This document shows positions 52,504 through 62,681 of a stretch of 64,000 bases of DNA, piece after piece (position 1 is the stretch's first letter; every line of letters begins with the position of its first letter). A program made the position numbers and the translations under genes. The notes below the pieces were generated by a model, which was not told the DNA's origin, made no database searches, and saw nothing but the letters and a program-made list of their open reading frames with translations. The DNA comes from DATDIC01 sp963777625 (lineage in GTDB: Bacteria; Pseudomonadota; Alphaproteobacteria; Acetobacterales; Acetobacteraceae), in the NCBI GenBank assembly GCA_963777625.1, contig CAVZRO010000019.1, forward strand, positions 1 to 64,000. The letters run 5' to 3'.

Positions 52504-53632
52504 TCAGCTCGCTTCGCCCGCATGAACCGCGTGTCCCGAACGACCCGCGGCAAGCTGTCCCCCTGGGTGAAATCGCTCCAGTCGAAATCCCGCTCCGGCC
52601 TGGCGGATGCATTTCCGCATCAGCGACGGCAACGCGAGCCCATCGAGCTCGCTCATCGGCTGAATGATCCCGTCCGCCGCGATCCGCCTTACACTGGCGG
52701 CGAGCAATCCGATACGCAGCTCGAAATGAGTGAAGCCATGCCGCACCTCCCCGTTAGCCCGCCAGTCTTGCCGGCATGGGTGCCAGTGCCAGCGCCTCGT
52801 CTTCGCCCCAGGGAGCTTCCCGCCAGTCGGTGCCCGGCAACTCCATCATGCCGCCCAGCAAGCCGGATGGCGGCCGTCGGCGTAGCAAGACACGGCCGTC
52901 GGCATCCGTCAGCCAGAAATGGACGCCATAACGGACCGGGCGCAGCGGTTTCGGTGCCCGGCGCGGCAGCTCCTCGGCAATTCCCGCGCGTCGGCCAGCA
53001 CAGCCCGCCATCAACGGACAGATGCCGCAGGCAGGTGACGCCGGCGTACAGATCGTGGCACCCAGATCGAACAGGGCCTGGGCGAAATCGGCAGGGCGGC
53101 TCGCCGCCTCGGGCTGCTGCGCCAGTCGAGCGGCGGCCGCGCCGATGGTGGCCTTGGCAGTCGGCAACGGCTCGGTAATTGCCAGCACGCGCGCCAGCAC
53201 CCGCTCCACATTGCCATCGACCGGCACGCCCGGCTGGCCGAATGCGATGGCGGCAATCGCCGTCGCCGTATAGGGACCGATCCCGGGCAACGCCCGCAGC
53301 CGCCCGGCGTCGGTGGGAAACCCGCCCGCCGCTGTTACCATGCCGGCGCAGGCATGCAGGTTGCGCGCCCGCGCGTAGTAGCCAAGTCCGGCCCAGGCGG
53401 CCAGCACATCGTCAAGCGGCGCCACGGCCAGCGCCTCGACCGTGGGGAAGCGACTGACGAACCGCTCGAAGTAGGGTATGGCGGCGGTCACGGTTGTCTG
53501 TTGCAACATGACCTCGCTCAGCCATACCCGGTACGGATCCGCGGTCTCGTCAGGGCCGGCTCGCCAGGGCAGGCTGCGGCGGTGCCGGTCGTACCAGGCC
53601 AGCAGAGGTGCGCCGATGGTGGAAAAACGCAT
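52504..53632 (-). CDS. mutY: A/G-specific adenine DNA glycosylase, one frameshift near the C-terminus
   Basis: Removes A mispaired with 8-oxoG. LPWRAGPDETADPYRVWLSE, VMLQQTTVTAAIPYFERFVS, AAWAGLGYYARARNLHACAG, LRALPGIGPYTATAIAAIAF (HhH) and VPVDGNVERVLARVLAIT (catalytic Asp). Iron-sulfur cysteines are in CTPASPACGICPLMAGC. The NUDIX-like C-terminal domain continues past a shift near 52750 as RHGFTHFELRIGLLAASVRR. Start ATG 53632, divergent from dciA with starts about 10 bp apart. Confidence 0.94.
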
Positions 53633-53642
53633 GGTCGCCGGT

Positions 53643-54122
53643 ATGGCGGTCCCCGAACGACACGTCTACGGCCCGCGGCCGCTCGGCGGGTTGCTTCCGC
53701 GCATCACCCGCCCGGCGTTCCGGCGGCATTCGCCGGCCGCGGCGCAGCTTCTGGCGGACTGGGCGGACATCGTCGGCCCTGCCCTGGCTGCCGTCACCGT
53801 CCCGCGCCGGCTGGTCGCGGGTACGCTGACCCTGGCCTGCGCCGGGCCGATCGCGATCGAGCTGCAGCATCTCAGCACCGAGCTGATCGCCCGCATCAAC
53901 GGGCACCTCGGCAGCCAGGCGGTGCATCGGCTCCGGTTCGTTCAGACCGCAACCGGCTCCGCCGCGATTGTCCCGCTTGCCCGTCCTGTTAACGCCGCGG
54001 CACGCCAGGCCGCCCTGGCGTCGGTCGCCCACCTGCCCGCCGGGCCGTTGCGCGAGGCTTTGGCCACCCTGGGCGCGGCAGTGCTGGGGCAGCCCTCGAC
54101 CTCGGCCCACGCACAGTCCTAG
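53643..54122 (+). CDS. DciA-family (DUF721) protein
   Basis: DUF721 proteins include DciA, the ancestral partner of the DnaB helicase. 159 residues from ATG 53643. GPRPLGGLLPRITRPAFRRH, AAQLLADWADIVGPALAAVT, LVAGTLTLACAGPIAIELQH, LSTELIARINGHLGSQAVHR and LRFVQTA give the KH-like domain. The C-terminal tail looks variable. In Alphaproteobacteria this gene regularly precedes a DsbA-like gene and smc, as here. Confidence 0.85.
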   Translation: MAVPERHVYGPRPLGGLLPRITRPAFRRHSPAAAQLLADWADIVGPALAAVTVPRRLVAGTLTLACAGPIAIELQHLSTELIARINGHLGSQAVHRLRFVQTATGSAAIVPLARPVNAAARQAALASVAHLPAGPLREALATLGAAVLGQPSTSAHAQS

Positions 54123-54144
54123 AATGCAACATATAGAGGATGTC

Positions 54145-54776
54145 ATGAGAATCCAGCGTCGTCGCCTACTACAGCTTGTTGCCGCGGGAGCCGCCGCCCC
54201 CGCCCTGGCCCCGCCCTGGCCCACGCGGCTGGCCCCACGCAGGTGCAGACCGCCGCCTGGGAATCGGAGCGTGCGGTGGGCAGCCCCCAGGCCAAGGCCA
54301 CGGTGGAGGAGTATTTCTCCCTCACTTGCACGCATTGCGCCCGCTTCGCCCAGACCACGTTCCAGGAGGTCCAGAAGAACCTGATCGATCCCGGCAAAGT
54401 GCGCTGGGTGTTCAAGGACTTCCCGCTCGACCGGATTGCGCTGCAGGCGGCCATGGTGGCACGCGCCCTGCCGCCTGATCGCTACGAACCTTTCGTCCTC
54501 GCGCTGTTCGCCAGCCAGGACCGCTGGGCCTTCGCGCAGGGCGTCGATTACACCAAGGAGCTGTGGAACATGGCCGCGCTGGCTGGGATGAACCGCGCCA
54601 CGTTCGACAGCGTGATCGCCGATACCGACTTCCAGAACTGGATCCTGGCGCAACAGAACCAGGCCGAGCAGAAATACAAGATCGACGCGACTCCAAGCTT
54701 CGTGGTCAACGGCCAGAAATATTCCGGCGAGATGAGCTACGACGAATTCGTCAAGCTGTTGCCGGGCGTCTCCTGA
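54145..54776 (+). CDS. DsbA-family periplasmic thiol:disulfide oxidoreductase, frameshift in signal peptide region
   Basis: Thioredoxin-fold protein with C-x-x-C in EEYFSLTCTHCARFAQTTFQ. KVRWVFKDFPLDRIALQAAM, LFASQDRWAFAQGVDYTKEL and KYKIDATPSFVVNGQKYSGE (cis-Pro in ATPSF) complete the fold. The start MRIQRRRLLQLVAAGAAAPA at 54145 is a signal peptide with an RRR run. A 1-2 nt indel between 54195 and 54240 separates it from the mature part. Lies 23 bp after dciA and 13 bp before smc. Confidence 0.88.
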
Positions 54777-54789
54777 TACGGAGTAGCTT

Positions 54790-57700
54790 TTGCCGGTTCG
54801 CTTCTCCCGCCTGCGCATCGCCGGATTCAAGAGCTTCGCCGAGCCGGCCACGGTGGAGATATTCCCCGGCCTGACCGGCATCGTCGGCCCCAACGGCTGC
54901 GGCAAGTCCAACGTGGTCGACGCGCTGCGCTGGGCGATGGGCGAAGCGAGCGCCCGCAGCCTGCGCGGCGGCGACATGGACGACGTGATCTTCGCCGGTA
55001 CCGTCGGCCGGCCGTCGCGCAATATCGCCGAGGTCGCGCTGACGCTGGACGAGGCCGCCGGCATCGCCCCGCCGCCGTTCCACGAACAACCGGAGCTGGA
55101 GATCAGCCGCCGCATCGAACGCGGGGCCGGCAGCGCCTTCCGCGTCAATGGGCGAGAGGTGCGGGCGCGCGACGTGCAGACCCTGTTCGCCGATCTTGCC
55201 TCCGGCGCCCGCACCTCGGCCATCGTCAGCCAGGGCCGCATCGGCGCGCTGGTGGCCAGCCGCCCGGAAGAGCGCCGCGCCGTGCTGGAAGAAGCCGCCG
55301 GCATCACCGGACTGCACGCCCGCCGCCACGAAGCCGAGCTGAAGCTGCGCGCCGCCGAGGCGAACCTGGCCCGCGCCGAGGATCTGCGCGGCCAGTTGGA
55401 GGCACAACTGGCCGGCCTGAAACGGCAGGTCCGCCAGGCCAGCCGGTACCGCAACCTGTCTGGTGCCATCCGCCAGGCGGAGGCCGAACTTCTTTCCATC
55501 CAGCGGGCGCGCGCCGAAGCGGCGCGCACGCAGGCCCACGCCGCCCTCGCCGCTTCTCAGCAGACCGTGGACGCAGCGGGTGCCGAAGTTGCCGCCGCAA
55601 CGGCACGCGCAACCCAGCTCGCGGACGGCTTGGCACCTCTTCGCACCGCGGAATCGGACGCACGCACGGTGCTGGAACGGTGCCGGATGGCGCAGGAACA
55701 GCTCGCCGCAGCAGAGGCGCGGGCCAACGCCGCCCTGGCGGATGCCGAACGGCGGCTTGCCCAGCTCCGCAACGACCTTGTCCACGCCGAGCAGCTCAGC
55801 CGCGACGCCACCGCCGCGGAATCGCGCCTGGCCCAGGAAGACACTGCCCTGGCCGAGGCTGGACACACATTTCCGGCCCGGATCGAGACCACCGAACAAA
55901 CCGCCCTGCAAGCCTCCGACGCCGTGCGCGAGGCAGAAGCCGCTGCCAATCGCGCCACCGAGGCAGCCGCCGAAGCTGCCGCCCGCATCCAGGCCGCAAC
56001 GCAGGAGCTAGCTGCCGCCGAGCAGCGCGCCCGCCGCCTCGCCGCCCAGCATGCCAACATTTTGCAGGAGCGTGACCGGGTCCGCCAACAGGCAATCGAT
56101 CCGGCCCAGGTCTCTGCCTCGGTCGCCGAACGGGATGCTGCCGCCACCAGCCTGTCGGAGCTGCGGACCGCGCTCGAACAGGCCGAACAGCGGCACACCG
56201 CCGCCCAGTCGGCGCTCGCCGACGCCCGCACCCGCCAGAGCGCCGCCGATTCCCAGCGCGCCCAGTTGGCGGCCGAGACCCGCGCCCTGGCGGACGTGCT
56301 GGCCGTGAAGGATGACGAGCGGTGGCCGCCGATGGTCGACGCGCTCGCTGTCCCCCCGGGGCTGGAGACCGCATTGGGTGCCGCACTCGGCGAGGAGCTG
56401 ACATCGGCCGCCGATCCGGCCGCCGCCCGGCATTGGCGCGATCTGCCGGCCTTCGCTCCGCCGCCCCCGCTGCCCGCCGGCGCCGAACCGCTGGGCGGTC
56501 TGGTCGGCGGACCGGCGGCCCTCGGGCGAGCGCTGTCGCAGATCGGCCTGGTCCCTGACGAAACCACCGGTGACGCGGCACAGGGTCTGCTCGCGCCCGG
56601 TCAATGTGTCGTGTCCGGTGACGGAGCAGTCTGGCGCTGGGATGGCTACACGATCCGGGCAGGCACGCCGACCGCCGCCGCCGTCCGCCTGCGCCAGCGC
56701 AACCGCCTGAGCGCGCTTCGTGCCGACCTTGCAGCCGCGGAAGCTGCCGCCACGGCCGCGACTGCCGCCCGCATGGAAGCGGAATCCGCGGAACGCGTTG
56801 CCGCCGCGGCCGGGCAGGAAGCCCGCACCGCCCGCCGGAATGCCGAGACACGGCTGGACCGCGCCCGTGCCGCCGCCGCGCAACTGGAAGCGCAGGCTGC
56901 CACCGCCGCCGCCCGCCTGGCGGCCGTGGATCAGCAGCTCGCGCGACTGGAGCCGGACTGCGCCGAGGCCGATGCCGCTCTGGAACTCGCCCGTGCCGGG
57001 CGCGACGCCCTGCCCGATCCGGCGGAGCTGCGGACCGCCATGGAGCAGGCGCGGGCGATCCTGGTCCAGGCTCGCAGTGCCGAGACCCAGGCACGCGCCG
57101 AGCTGGAAGCACTCCGCCGCGACCACGAGGCCGGCACCATCCGCCGCCACGCAATTGCCGTCGAGCGCACCGCCTGGCGAGAGCGTACCGGCGACGCCAC
57201 CCTCCGTGTCACTGACCTCGCCGCCCGCCGCCAGCAGGCCGAAGCCGAGCTTGCAGGCCTGGCAGCGGCACCCGCCCAGGCGGCCGAGCAGCGGCGACAG
57301 GCCGCCTCAGCCCTGGAGGCGGCGCATTCGGCCCATCGACGCGCCGCCGCGGAACTCGCCGAAGCCGTGAAGCTGTCGGCCGAAGCGGACCGCGCGGCCC
57401 GCTCCGCCGACATCGCCCTGGGGACCGCGCGGGAAGTGCTGGTGCGTGCCGAAGGAGCCGCCACGCAGGCCGACCATGCCTGGGGCACCATCGCTGAACA
57501 TATCCTGCAACGGCTGGGCGACGCCTCCGCGCTGCCCGATCCGCCCGCCGAGCTCGCACCCGAGTTTGAGGAGAAGGCCCGCAAACGGCACGAACGGCTG
57601 TTGAAGGAACGCGAGGAAATGGGGCCGGTGAATCTTCGCGCCGACCTGGAAGCCGGCGAGGTCGAGCAGCAGATCGCCGCCATCGAGCGCGAACGGGAGG

Positions 57701-58260
57701 AGATCGGCACCGCCATCGCCCGCCTTCGCGGCTCGATCGGCCATTTGAATCGGGAGGGACGGGAACGGCTGACCGCAATGTTCGAGCAGGTGGATCGCCA
57801 TTTCCAGGCGCTGTTCACCCGCATGTTCGGCGGCGGCCGGGCGCATCTGGCACTGGTCGGCTCCGACGATCCGCTGGAGGCCGGGCTGGAGCTGTACGCC
57901 CAGCCGCCGGGGAAGAAACTCTCCAGCCTGTCGCTGCTGTCCGGCGGAGAACAGGCCCTGACCGCGCTTTCCCTGATCTTCGCGGTGTTCCACTGTAATC
58001 CAGCGCCGGTGTGCGTGCTGGACGAGGTGGACGCGCCGCTGGACGACGTGAATGTGGAACGGTTCTGTCACCTGCTGGACGACGTGTCGCGGGAAACCGA
58101 GACCCGCTTCATGGTGGTCACCCACCATCCGCTGACCATGGCACGCATGGATCGGTTGTATGGGGTCACCATGCAGGAACGTGGCGTATCGCGGCTGCTC
58201 TCCGTCGATCTGGCGACGGCGACAGACATCGCCGAGCCAGCCCGGATGGCAGCGGAATAA
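54790..58260 (+). CDS. smc: Chromosome segregation ATPase SMC
   Basis: Condensin core protein organising the chromosome. 1156 residues, intact. TTG start at 54790 with CGGAG upstream. RFSRLRIAGFKSFAEPATVE, IVGPNGCGKSNVVDALRWAM (Walker A), SQGRIGALVASRPEERRAVL, long Ala/Arg/Glu coiled coils (about 170-480 and 650-950) and a hinge around 500-620 (VKDDERWPPMVDALAVPPGL). ABC signature: KKLSSLSLLSGGEQALTALS. Walker B: PVCVLDEVDAPLDDVNVERF. No scpA/scpB in the window. Confidence 0.96.
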   Translation: MPVRFSRLRIAGFKSFAEPATVEIFPGLTGIVGPNGCGKSNVVDALRWAMGEASARSLRGGDMDDVIFAGTVGRPSRNIAEVALTLDEAAGIAPPPFHEQPELEISRRIERGAGSAFRVNGREVRARDVQTLFADLASGARTSAIVSQGRIGALVASRPEERRAVLEEAAGITGLHARRHEAELKLRAAEANLARAEDLRGQLEAQLAGLKRQVRQASRYRNLSGAIRQAEAELLSIQRARAEAARTQAHAALAASQQTVDAAGAEVAAATARATQLADGLAPLRTAESDARTVLERCRMAQEQLAAAEARANAALADAERRLAQLRNDLVHAEQLSRDATAAESRLAQEDTALAEAGHTFPARIETTEQTALQASDAVREAEAAANRATEAAAEAAARIQAATQELAAAEQRARRLAAQHANILQERDRVRQQAIDPAQVSASVAERDAAATSLSELRTALEQAEQRHTAAQSALADARTRQSAADSQRAQLAAETRALADVLAVKDDERWPPMVDALAVPPGLETALGAALGEELTSAADPAAARHWRDLPAFAPPPPLPAGAEPLGGLVGGPAALGRALSQIGLVPDETTGDAAQGLLAPGQCVVSGDGAVWRWDGYTIRAGTPTAAAVRLRQRNRLSALRADLAAAEAAATAATAARMEAESAERVAAAAGQEARTARRNAETRLDRARAAAAQLEAQAATAAARLAAVDQQLARLEPDCAEADAALELARAGRDALPDPAELRTAMEQARAILVQARSAETQARAELEALRRDHEAGTIRRHAIAVERTAWRERTGDATLRVTDLAARRQQAEAELAGLAAAPAQAAEQRRQAASALEAAHSAHRRAAAELAEAVKLSAEADRAARSADIALGTAREVLVRAEGAATQADHAWGTIAEHILQRLGDASALPDPPAELAPEFEEKARKRHERLLKEREEMGPVNLRADLEAGEVEQQIAAIEREREEIGTAIARLRGSIGHLNREGRERLTAMFEQVDRHFQALFTRMFGGGRAHLALVGSDDPLEAGLELYAQPPGKKLSSLSLLSGGEQALTALSLIFAVFHCNPAPVCVLDEVDAPLDDVNVERFCHLLDDVSRETETRFMVVTHHPLTMARMDRLYGVTMQERGVSRLLSVDLATATDIAEPARMAAE

Positions 58261-58375
58261 GCTTCTGGGGCCATCCCCTTGTCCGCAAATGAAGAAACAC
58301 AACAGAAACACGTTGGATACAAAGCGGGCTTAGCTGTACAGTTAACCGTTAACTGGTCAAAAAAGGAGTTCGGCT

Positions 58376-58684
58376 ATGACCGTAAGCAAGCGCTTCGGTG
58401 CGGTGGCTGCGGTGCTTGGCCTGGCCGCGGTCGGGACGGCAGCGCTTCCAGGGTCCGCGAACGCATGGTGGGCCCGCGGCGGGTGCTGCTGGGGCGGTGG
58501 AGTTGGATTTGGCGTCGTGCTGCCGCCCGTGGTCATAGCTCCTCCGCCCGTCTACGTGGCACCACCGGTCGTGTATGCCCCGCCGCCTCCGCCGGTCTAT
58601 TACGGCTATGGCGCGCCGGCGCAGCACTACTGGATTCCGGGCGTCTGGCGCGGCGGCTACTGGGTCCCGGGACACTGGAGCTGA
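58376..58684 (+). CDS. Small secreted WXXGXW-repeat protein
   Basis: 102 residues. Signal peptide RFGAVAAVLGLAAVGTAALP, cleaved near ANA-WWARGGCCWGG. A Pro/Val/Tyr-rich stretch (PPVVIAPPPVYVAPPVVYAP) leads to the C-terminal motif WIPGVWRGGYWVPGHWS, the W-x-x-G-x-W repeat. Probably cell-envelope associated; function unknown. A clear AAAAAAGGAG precedes the start. Confidence 0.82.
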   Translation: MTVSKRFGAVAAVLGLAAVGTAALPGSANAWWARGGCCWGGGVGFGVVLPPVVIAPPPVYVAPPVVYAPPPPPVYYGYGAPAQHYWIPGVWRGGYWVPGHWS

Positions 58685-58720
58685 CGGCTAAGGGCTCGTC
58701 ATGGAACAACCGAATTGACC

Positions 58721-58784
58721 GTCATTCCCGCGAAAAGCGGGAATCCAGCGGGCGGCGGTAGATTCCCGCTTTCGCGGGAATGAC
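58721..58784. repeat. REP-like palindromic repeat (copy G)
   Basis: GTCATTCCCGCGAAAAGCGG paired with GATTCCCGCTTTCGCGGGAA plus TGAC, the most complete copy. Flanked right by GATGACGCGGTTGTTTCC, like copy B. Confidence 0.85.
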
Positions 58785-58915
58785 GAGATGACGCGGTTGT
58801 TTCCGAACAACTCCTAACCCGGATTGGCTGCCACCGCGAGACGCTCGGTCTAACGGGATTAACCTGGTTGCCAGGGGCTCCGTGCCCAACGGGAACGCAA
58901 CCGGCACCCTCCCCG

Positions 58916-59704
58916 CTATTCTGGCAGGATCGCCACCGCGCGGGTCCATCCGGCGGATCCGCGATGTACTTTCACCGGGAAACAGACAACCTCGAATCCG
59001 TCGGGCGGAAGCTGCTCCAGGTTGTGCAGCTTCTCCAGGTGCGAATAGCCTATCTCGCGTCCTGCCCGGTGGCCTTCCCAGATCAGGCTGGCATCGCCGC
59101 TCCGGGCGACACGATCGCGGGTGAAACTGAACGGCGCATCCCAGCTCCATCCGTCTGTACCTACCAGCCGGATGCCTCGTTCCAGCAGCCATAGCGTCGC
59201 CGCCTTTCCCATCCCGCAACCCGAGTCCACATAATCGGGCTGGCCGTAACGGATGCCCGCGCGCGTGTTGACCAGCACGATCTCCAGCGGGCGCAAGGTG
59301 TGGCCGATGCGCTCCAGCTCCGAGCCGACATCGGCCGGTGTGGCGACACAGCCATCCGGCAAATGGCGGAAATCCAGTTTCACGGCGGGTTGGAAGCACC
59401 ATTCCAGCGGTATCTCGTCGATCCGCCAGGAGGGCTCGCCGCCGGGTATCAGCGCGTGATTCATCGACGAGAAATAATGGTACGGCGCGTCCAGGTGCGT
59501 GCCGTTATGCGTGCTGATCTGCACGCGTTCCACCGCGGCATACTCGCCTTGCGGAAGCTGCTCGACCGCAACGCCCATATACTCCGCCATCGCCGGCGCG
59601 GTCTGGTGATGATCGAGATACTCGATCTGCGGCAGCATGTGCGGCGGATCGCTGGCGATACCCGCCTTCAGGGGCACCGAAATATCGATCAATCGACGTG
59701 GCAT
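58916..59704 (-). CDS. Cyclase-family (kynurenine formamidase-like) metal-dependent hydrolase
   Basis: 262 residues from ATG 59704 (AGGAGG upstream). RRLIDISVPLKAGIASDPPH, VERVQISTHNGTHLDAPYHY (H-x-G-T-H-x-D-x-P-x-H metal motif) and VLVNTRAGIRYGQPDYVDSG. Also GIRLVGTDGWSWDAPFSFTR and LEKLHNLEQLPPDGFEVVCF. The family hydrolyses formamides, lactones and isatins. Divergent from the DppA-like gene. Substrate unknown. Confidence 0.9.
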   Translation of the reverse strand: MPRRLIDISVPLKAGIASDPPHMLPQIEYLDHHQTAPAMAEYMGVAVEQLPQGEYAAVERVQISTHNGTHLDAPYHYFSSMNHALIPGGEPSWRIDEIPLEWCFQPAVKLDFRHLPDGCVATPADVGSELERIGHTLRPLEIVLVNTRAGIRYGQPDYVDSGCGMGKAATLWLLERGIRLVGTDGWSWDAPFSFTRDRVARSGDASLIWEGHRAGREIGYSHLEKLHNLEQLPPDGFEVVCFPVKVHRGSAGWTRAVAILPE

Positions 59705-59929
59705 GCCGTTCCTCCTGGTTCCAACCTGGGGGTCCTGGGCTTCGCGGCGCCGGGCGGACCACCATCCCGTCGCGATCGCGCACGGGGCCGGTTCCGTGCA
59801 CCGATTGCAAATCGTGCCCGGCACCGGTGTCGTCGTCCATTGCCGGATGACCCGATGGCGCGTTGGACGATGCCGCCGAGGCTGGCGCATGATCGGGCCG
59901 CAATACTAAAACTAAACGGGAGGCGGACG

Positions 59930-61528
59930 ATGGGATCGATCAGGCTGGCAAGCATGGCAGCCGCTACGATACTCGGAGCGACAGTGGCGCTGTCGGCGAG
60001 CGCAAAGACACTGGTCTATTGCTCCGAGGGCAGCCCGGAAGGGTTCACGCCCGCCTTGTATACCTCCGGACCGACCTTCGACGCGACGTCGCGGCAAATC
60101 TTTAACCGCCTGGTGGAATTCAAGCGCGGCACCGTCGATCCGGTGCCCGGGCTCGCGGTCTCCTGGGATATCAGCGCGGACGGGCTGACCTATACGTTCC
60201 ATCTACGGCACGGGGTGAAATTCCACACCACGCCTTGGTTCATGCCGACGCGCGACTTCGATGCCGACGATGTGCTGTTCAGCTTCAACCGGCAATGGAA
60301 GCCGGAAGACCCGTGGCACAGCGTTTCGCATAGCAATTTTTCATATTTCAACAGCATGGCCTTGCCGCAGCTTCTCAAGTCCATCAGCAAGGCGGACGAT
60401 TATACCGTGGTCTTCACGCTGAACCGTCCGGAAGCGCCGTTCATCTCGGAGCTGGGGATGGATTTCGCGTCGATCCAATCGGCGGAATTCGCCGACAAGA
60501 TGATGAAGGCGGGAACACCGGAGAAGTTCGATCATTTTCCGGTCGGCACCGGTCCGTTCGTGTTCGTGAATTACCAGCCGGATTCGGTCATCCGTTATGC
60601 CGCGAACCCGGATTACTGGAACGGCCGACCGAAGATCGACAACCTGGTGTTCGCGATCACACCCGACCCCTCGGTACGCTTTGCCAAGCTGAAGGCCAAC
60701 GAGTGCCAGATCATCGCATTGCCGAACCCGGCCGACCTGCCGGCCATGAAGGCCGATCCGAACCTGAAAGTGCTCAGCGGGCCGGCGCTCAATATCGGAT
60801 ATTGGGCATTCAACACCGAGAAGAAGCCGTTCGACGATGCACGCGTGCGCCGCGCTATGGCGATGGCGATCGACAAGAAGGCGATCCTGCAGTCGGTGTA
60901 TCTCGGCACCGGGGTGAACGCGGTGAACCTGATCCCGCCGAATCTCTGGTCCTATAACAGCGCCGTGAAGGACTATCCGTACGATCCGGCGCAAGCCAAA
61001 AAGCTGTTGGCGGAGGCGGGGTATCCGAACGGATTCTCCACCGACATCTGGGCCATGCCGGTACAGCGGCCGTACAATCCGAACGCCAAGCGCATGGCGG
61101 AGTTGATTCAGGCCGACCTGGCGAAGATCGAAGTCACCGCCCGGATCGTCACCTATGAATGGGGTGAGTATCTGAAACGGGTGCAGGAAGGCGACCACCA
61201 GACAGTGCTGCTCGGCTGGAGCGCGGATATCGGCGACCCGGATAATTTCTTTTACGTGCTGCTGAGTTGCGAGGCGGCCAAAGCCGGGTCGACCACCCGG
61301 TGGTGCAACAAGGATTACGATGATCTGGTAACGCGAGCCAAGCAACTGACCACCCGTGAACAGCGGACGCCGTTGTATGAGCAGGCGCAGGTGATCATGA
61401 AGCAGGAGTTGCCGCTGGTGACCATCGCGCATTCGGTGGTCAGCGTGCCGATGCGGAAGGATGTAGTCGGCTTCCAGCTCAGCCCGCTGGGGGCGCCCCA
61501 TTATTTCGATCAGGTGGATTTGCCATAA
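59930..61528 (+). CDS. Peptide/opine ABC transporter substrate-binding protein (DppA-like, family 5)
   Basis: Periplasmic solute-binding protein. 532 residues with signal peptide SMAAATILGATVALSASA. KTLVYCSEGSPEGFTPALYT, ATSRQIFNRLVEFKRGTVDP, GLAVSWDISADGLTYTFHLR and HFPVGTGPFVFVNYQPDSVI. Also ARVRRAMAMAIDKKAILQSV and LLGWSADIGDPDNFFYVLLS. ATG 59930 has GGGAGGCGGACG before it. No permease or ATPase genes follow; a hairpin ends the unit. Confidence 0.93.
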   Translation: MGSIRLASMAAATILGATVALSASAKTLVYCSEGSPEGFTPALYTSGPTFDATSRQIFNRLVEFKRGTVDPVPGLAVSWDISADGLTYTFHLRHGVKFHTTPWFMPTRDFDADDVLFSFNRQWKPEDPWHSVSHSNFSYFNSMALPQLLKSISKADDYTVVFTLNRPEAPFISELGMDFASIQSAEFADKMMKAGTPEKFDHFPVGTGPFVFVNYQPDSVIRYAANPDYWNGRPKIDNLVFAITPDPSVRFAKLKANECQIIALPNPADLPAMKADPNLKVLSGPALNIGYWAFNTEKKPFDDARVRRAMAMAIDKKAILQSVYLGTGVNAVNLIPPNLWSYNSAVKDYPYDPAQAKKLLAEAGYPNGFSTDIWAMPVQRPYNPNAKRMAELIQADLAKIEVTARIVTYEWGEYLKRVQEGDHQTVLLGWSADIGDPDNFFYVLLSCEAAKAGSTTRWCNKDYDDLVTRAKQLTTREQRTPLYEQAQVIMKQELPLVTIAHSVVSVPMRKDVVGFQLSPLGAPHYFDQVDLP

Positions 61529-61617
61529 CCGCGCCGTGGGCGCCTGCTGGCAACCACCAGGGAGTGTCATTTCATTCGGGAGGAAAATGACGATCCCGAT
61601 GCATGACGCTGACCAAC

Positions 61618-61656
61618 GGCAGCGGCGACGCCCTTCCCTGGGGCGTCGCCGCTGCC
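61618..61656. terminator. 15-bp perfect stem-loop between convergent genes
   Basis: GGCAGCGGCGACGCC (61618-61632) and GGCGTCGCCGCTGCC (61642-61656) are perfect complements. No T-run follows on either side. It starts 90 bp after the DppA-like stop and ends 4 bp before the udh stop. Termination or mRNA 3'-end protection is likely. Confidence 0.6.
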
Positions 61657-61660
61657 GGCT

Positions 61661-62467
61661 CTATGAGCCTCTCGTGTAGTCGATCGAGCAATAAGCGCCG
61701 CCCATGAAGCGCTCCTCGATCGGATCGTCGGTGACCTGTCCCGCCAGTTGCCCGGCAAATGGATCGGCGCTGTCCTGCGGCGCCCAACCAATCGTTTCGC
61801 GTGCGTCATTGCGCCACCAGGTCATGCGGCTGTTCTTCGACGCGCCCCAGATCACCTCACAACCGACGCGTTCCGTCAGCACGCAGCGTGTGACCAGCCG
61901 CGCCAGGTCCGCGTACGACAGCCAGGTCGCCAGCATCCGTGCGTTGGTCGGTTCCGGGAAGCTGGAGCCGATCCGGATGGAGACGCTTTCGACCCCGTGC
62001 TTCATCCAATAAAGCCGACCCATCAGTTCGGCATAGGCTTTCGATAGCCCGTAATAGCCGTCCGGCATCAGTTGCGTGTCGGCGTCGATGGTTTCCGAAC
62101 GCTCGTGGAAGCCGATCGCATGGTTGGAGGAAGCGAAGACCACGCGCGCCTTCTCTCGCCGGGCGGCTTCGTAGATGTGATATAGCCCGCGGATGTTGGG
62201 GCCCAGCACCTCCTCGAACGGCTTTTCGGTCGAAACGCCGCCGAAATGCAGGATGGCGCCACAGCCCTCGGCAAGCCGCAGCATCGTCACCCCGTCGTTC
62301 AGGTCGGCGCGAGTGAAGCCTGCGCCGGAGGGCACATTGTCAGGGAATGGCACGATATCCGTCAGGCGCAGCGTCCAGCCCTGGGCCGACAAGGCGCGGG
62401 TCAACGCACGGCCGAGATTCCCGGACGCACCGGTCAGCAGCACCGGTTTGGCTGGTTTATCGTTCAT
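61661..62467 (-). CDS. udh: Uronate dehydrogenase-like NAD-dependent epimerase/dehydratase
   Basis: Oxidises galacturonate or glucuronate to the aldarolactone. 268 residues from ATG 62467 (GGGAGAACGACTG upstream). PVLLTGASGNLGRALTRALS (Rossmann), CGAILHFGGVSTEKPFEEVL, GPNIRGLYHIYEAARREKAR and VVFASSNHAIGFHER. PDGYYGLSKAYAELMGRLYW holds the YxxxK pair, and IRIGSSFPEPTNARMLATWL is specific to the uronate dehydrogenase group. Together with the enolase-superfamily gene it hints at uronate use, though the two are far apart. Confidence 0.87.
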   Translation of the reverse strand: MNDKPAKPVLLTGASGNLGRALTRALSAQGWTLRLTDIVPFPDNVPSGAGFTRADLNDGVTMLRLAEGCGAILHFGGVSTEKPFEEVLGPNIRGLYHIYEAARREKARVVFASSNHAIGFHERSETIDADTQLMPDGYYGLSKAYAELMGRLYWMKHGVESVSIRIGSSFPEPTNARMLATWLSYADLARLVTRCVLTERVGCEVIWGASKNSRMTWWRNDARETIGWAPQDSADPFAGQLAGQVTDDPIEERFMGGAYCSIDYTRGS

Positions 62468-62681
62468 CAGTCGTTCTCCCGTGCATGGTTGGTGGCGGCA
62501 CCATGCGTGGGATCGGGCGGGGTGGACAGGTCCGGTTCGCGGCCGGAGCCCAATATCGCGGCTTGGGCTCGCGGCAGCGATGACCGCGACCCCCATTGGT
62601 TGACCCGCCGCCCTGCGGTTAGGGGTTTATCGACGGGTTCCATGCGAACTCGCCAACCGGTCGATGACGGAATAAGGCAGC

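Noticed and set aside
59300..59929. N-terminal extension of the DppA-like protein
   Set aside because: Antisense to the cyclase gene. A clear signal peptide and ribosome binding site mark the start at 59930.
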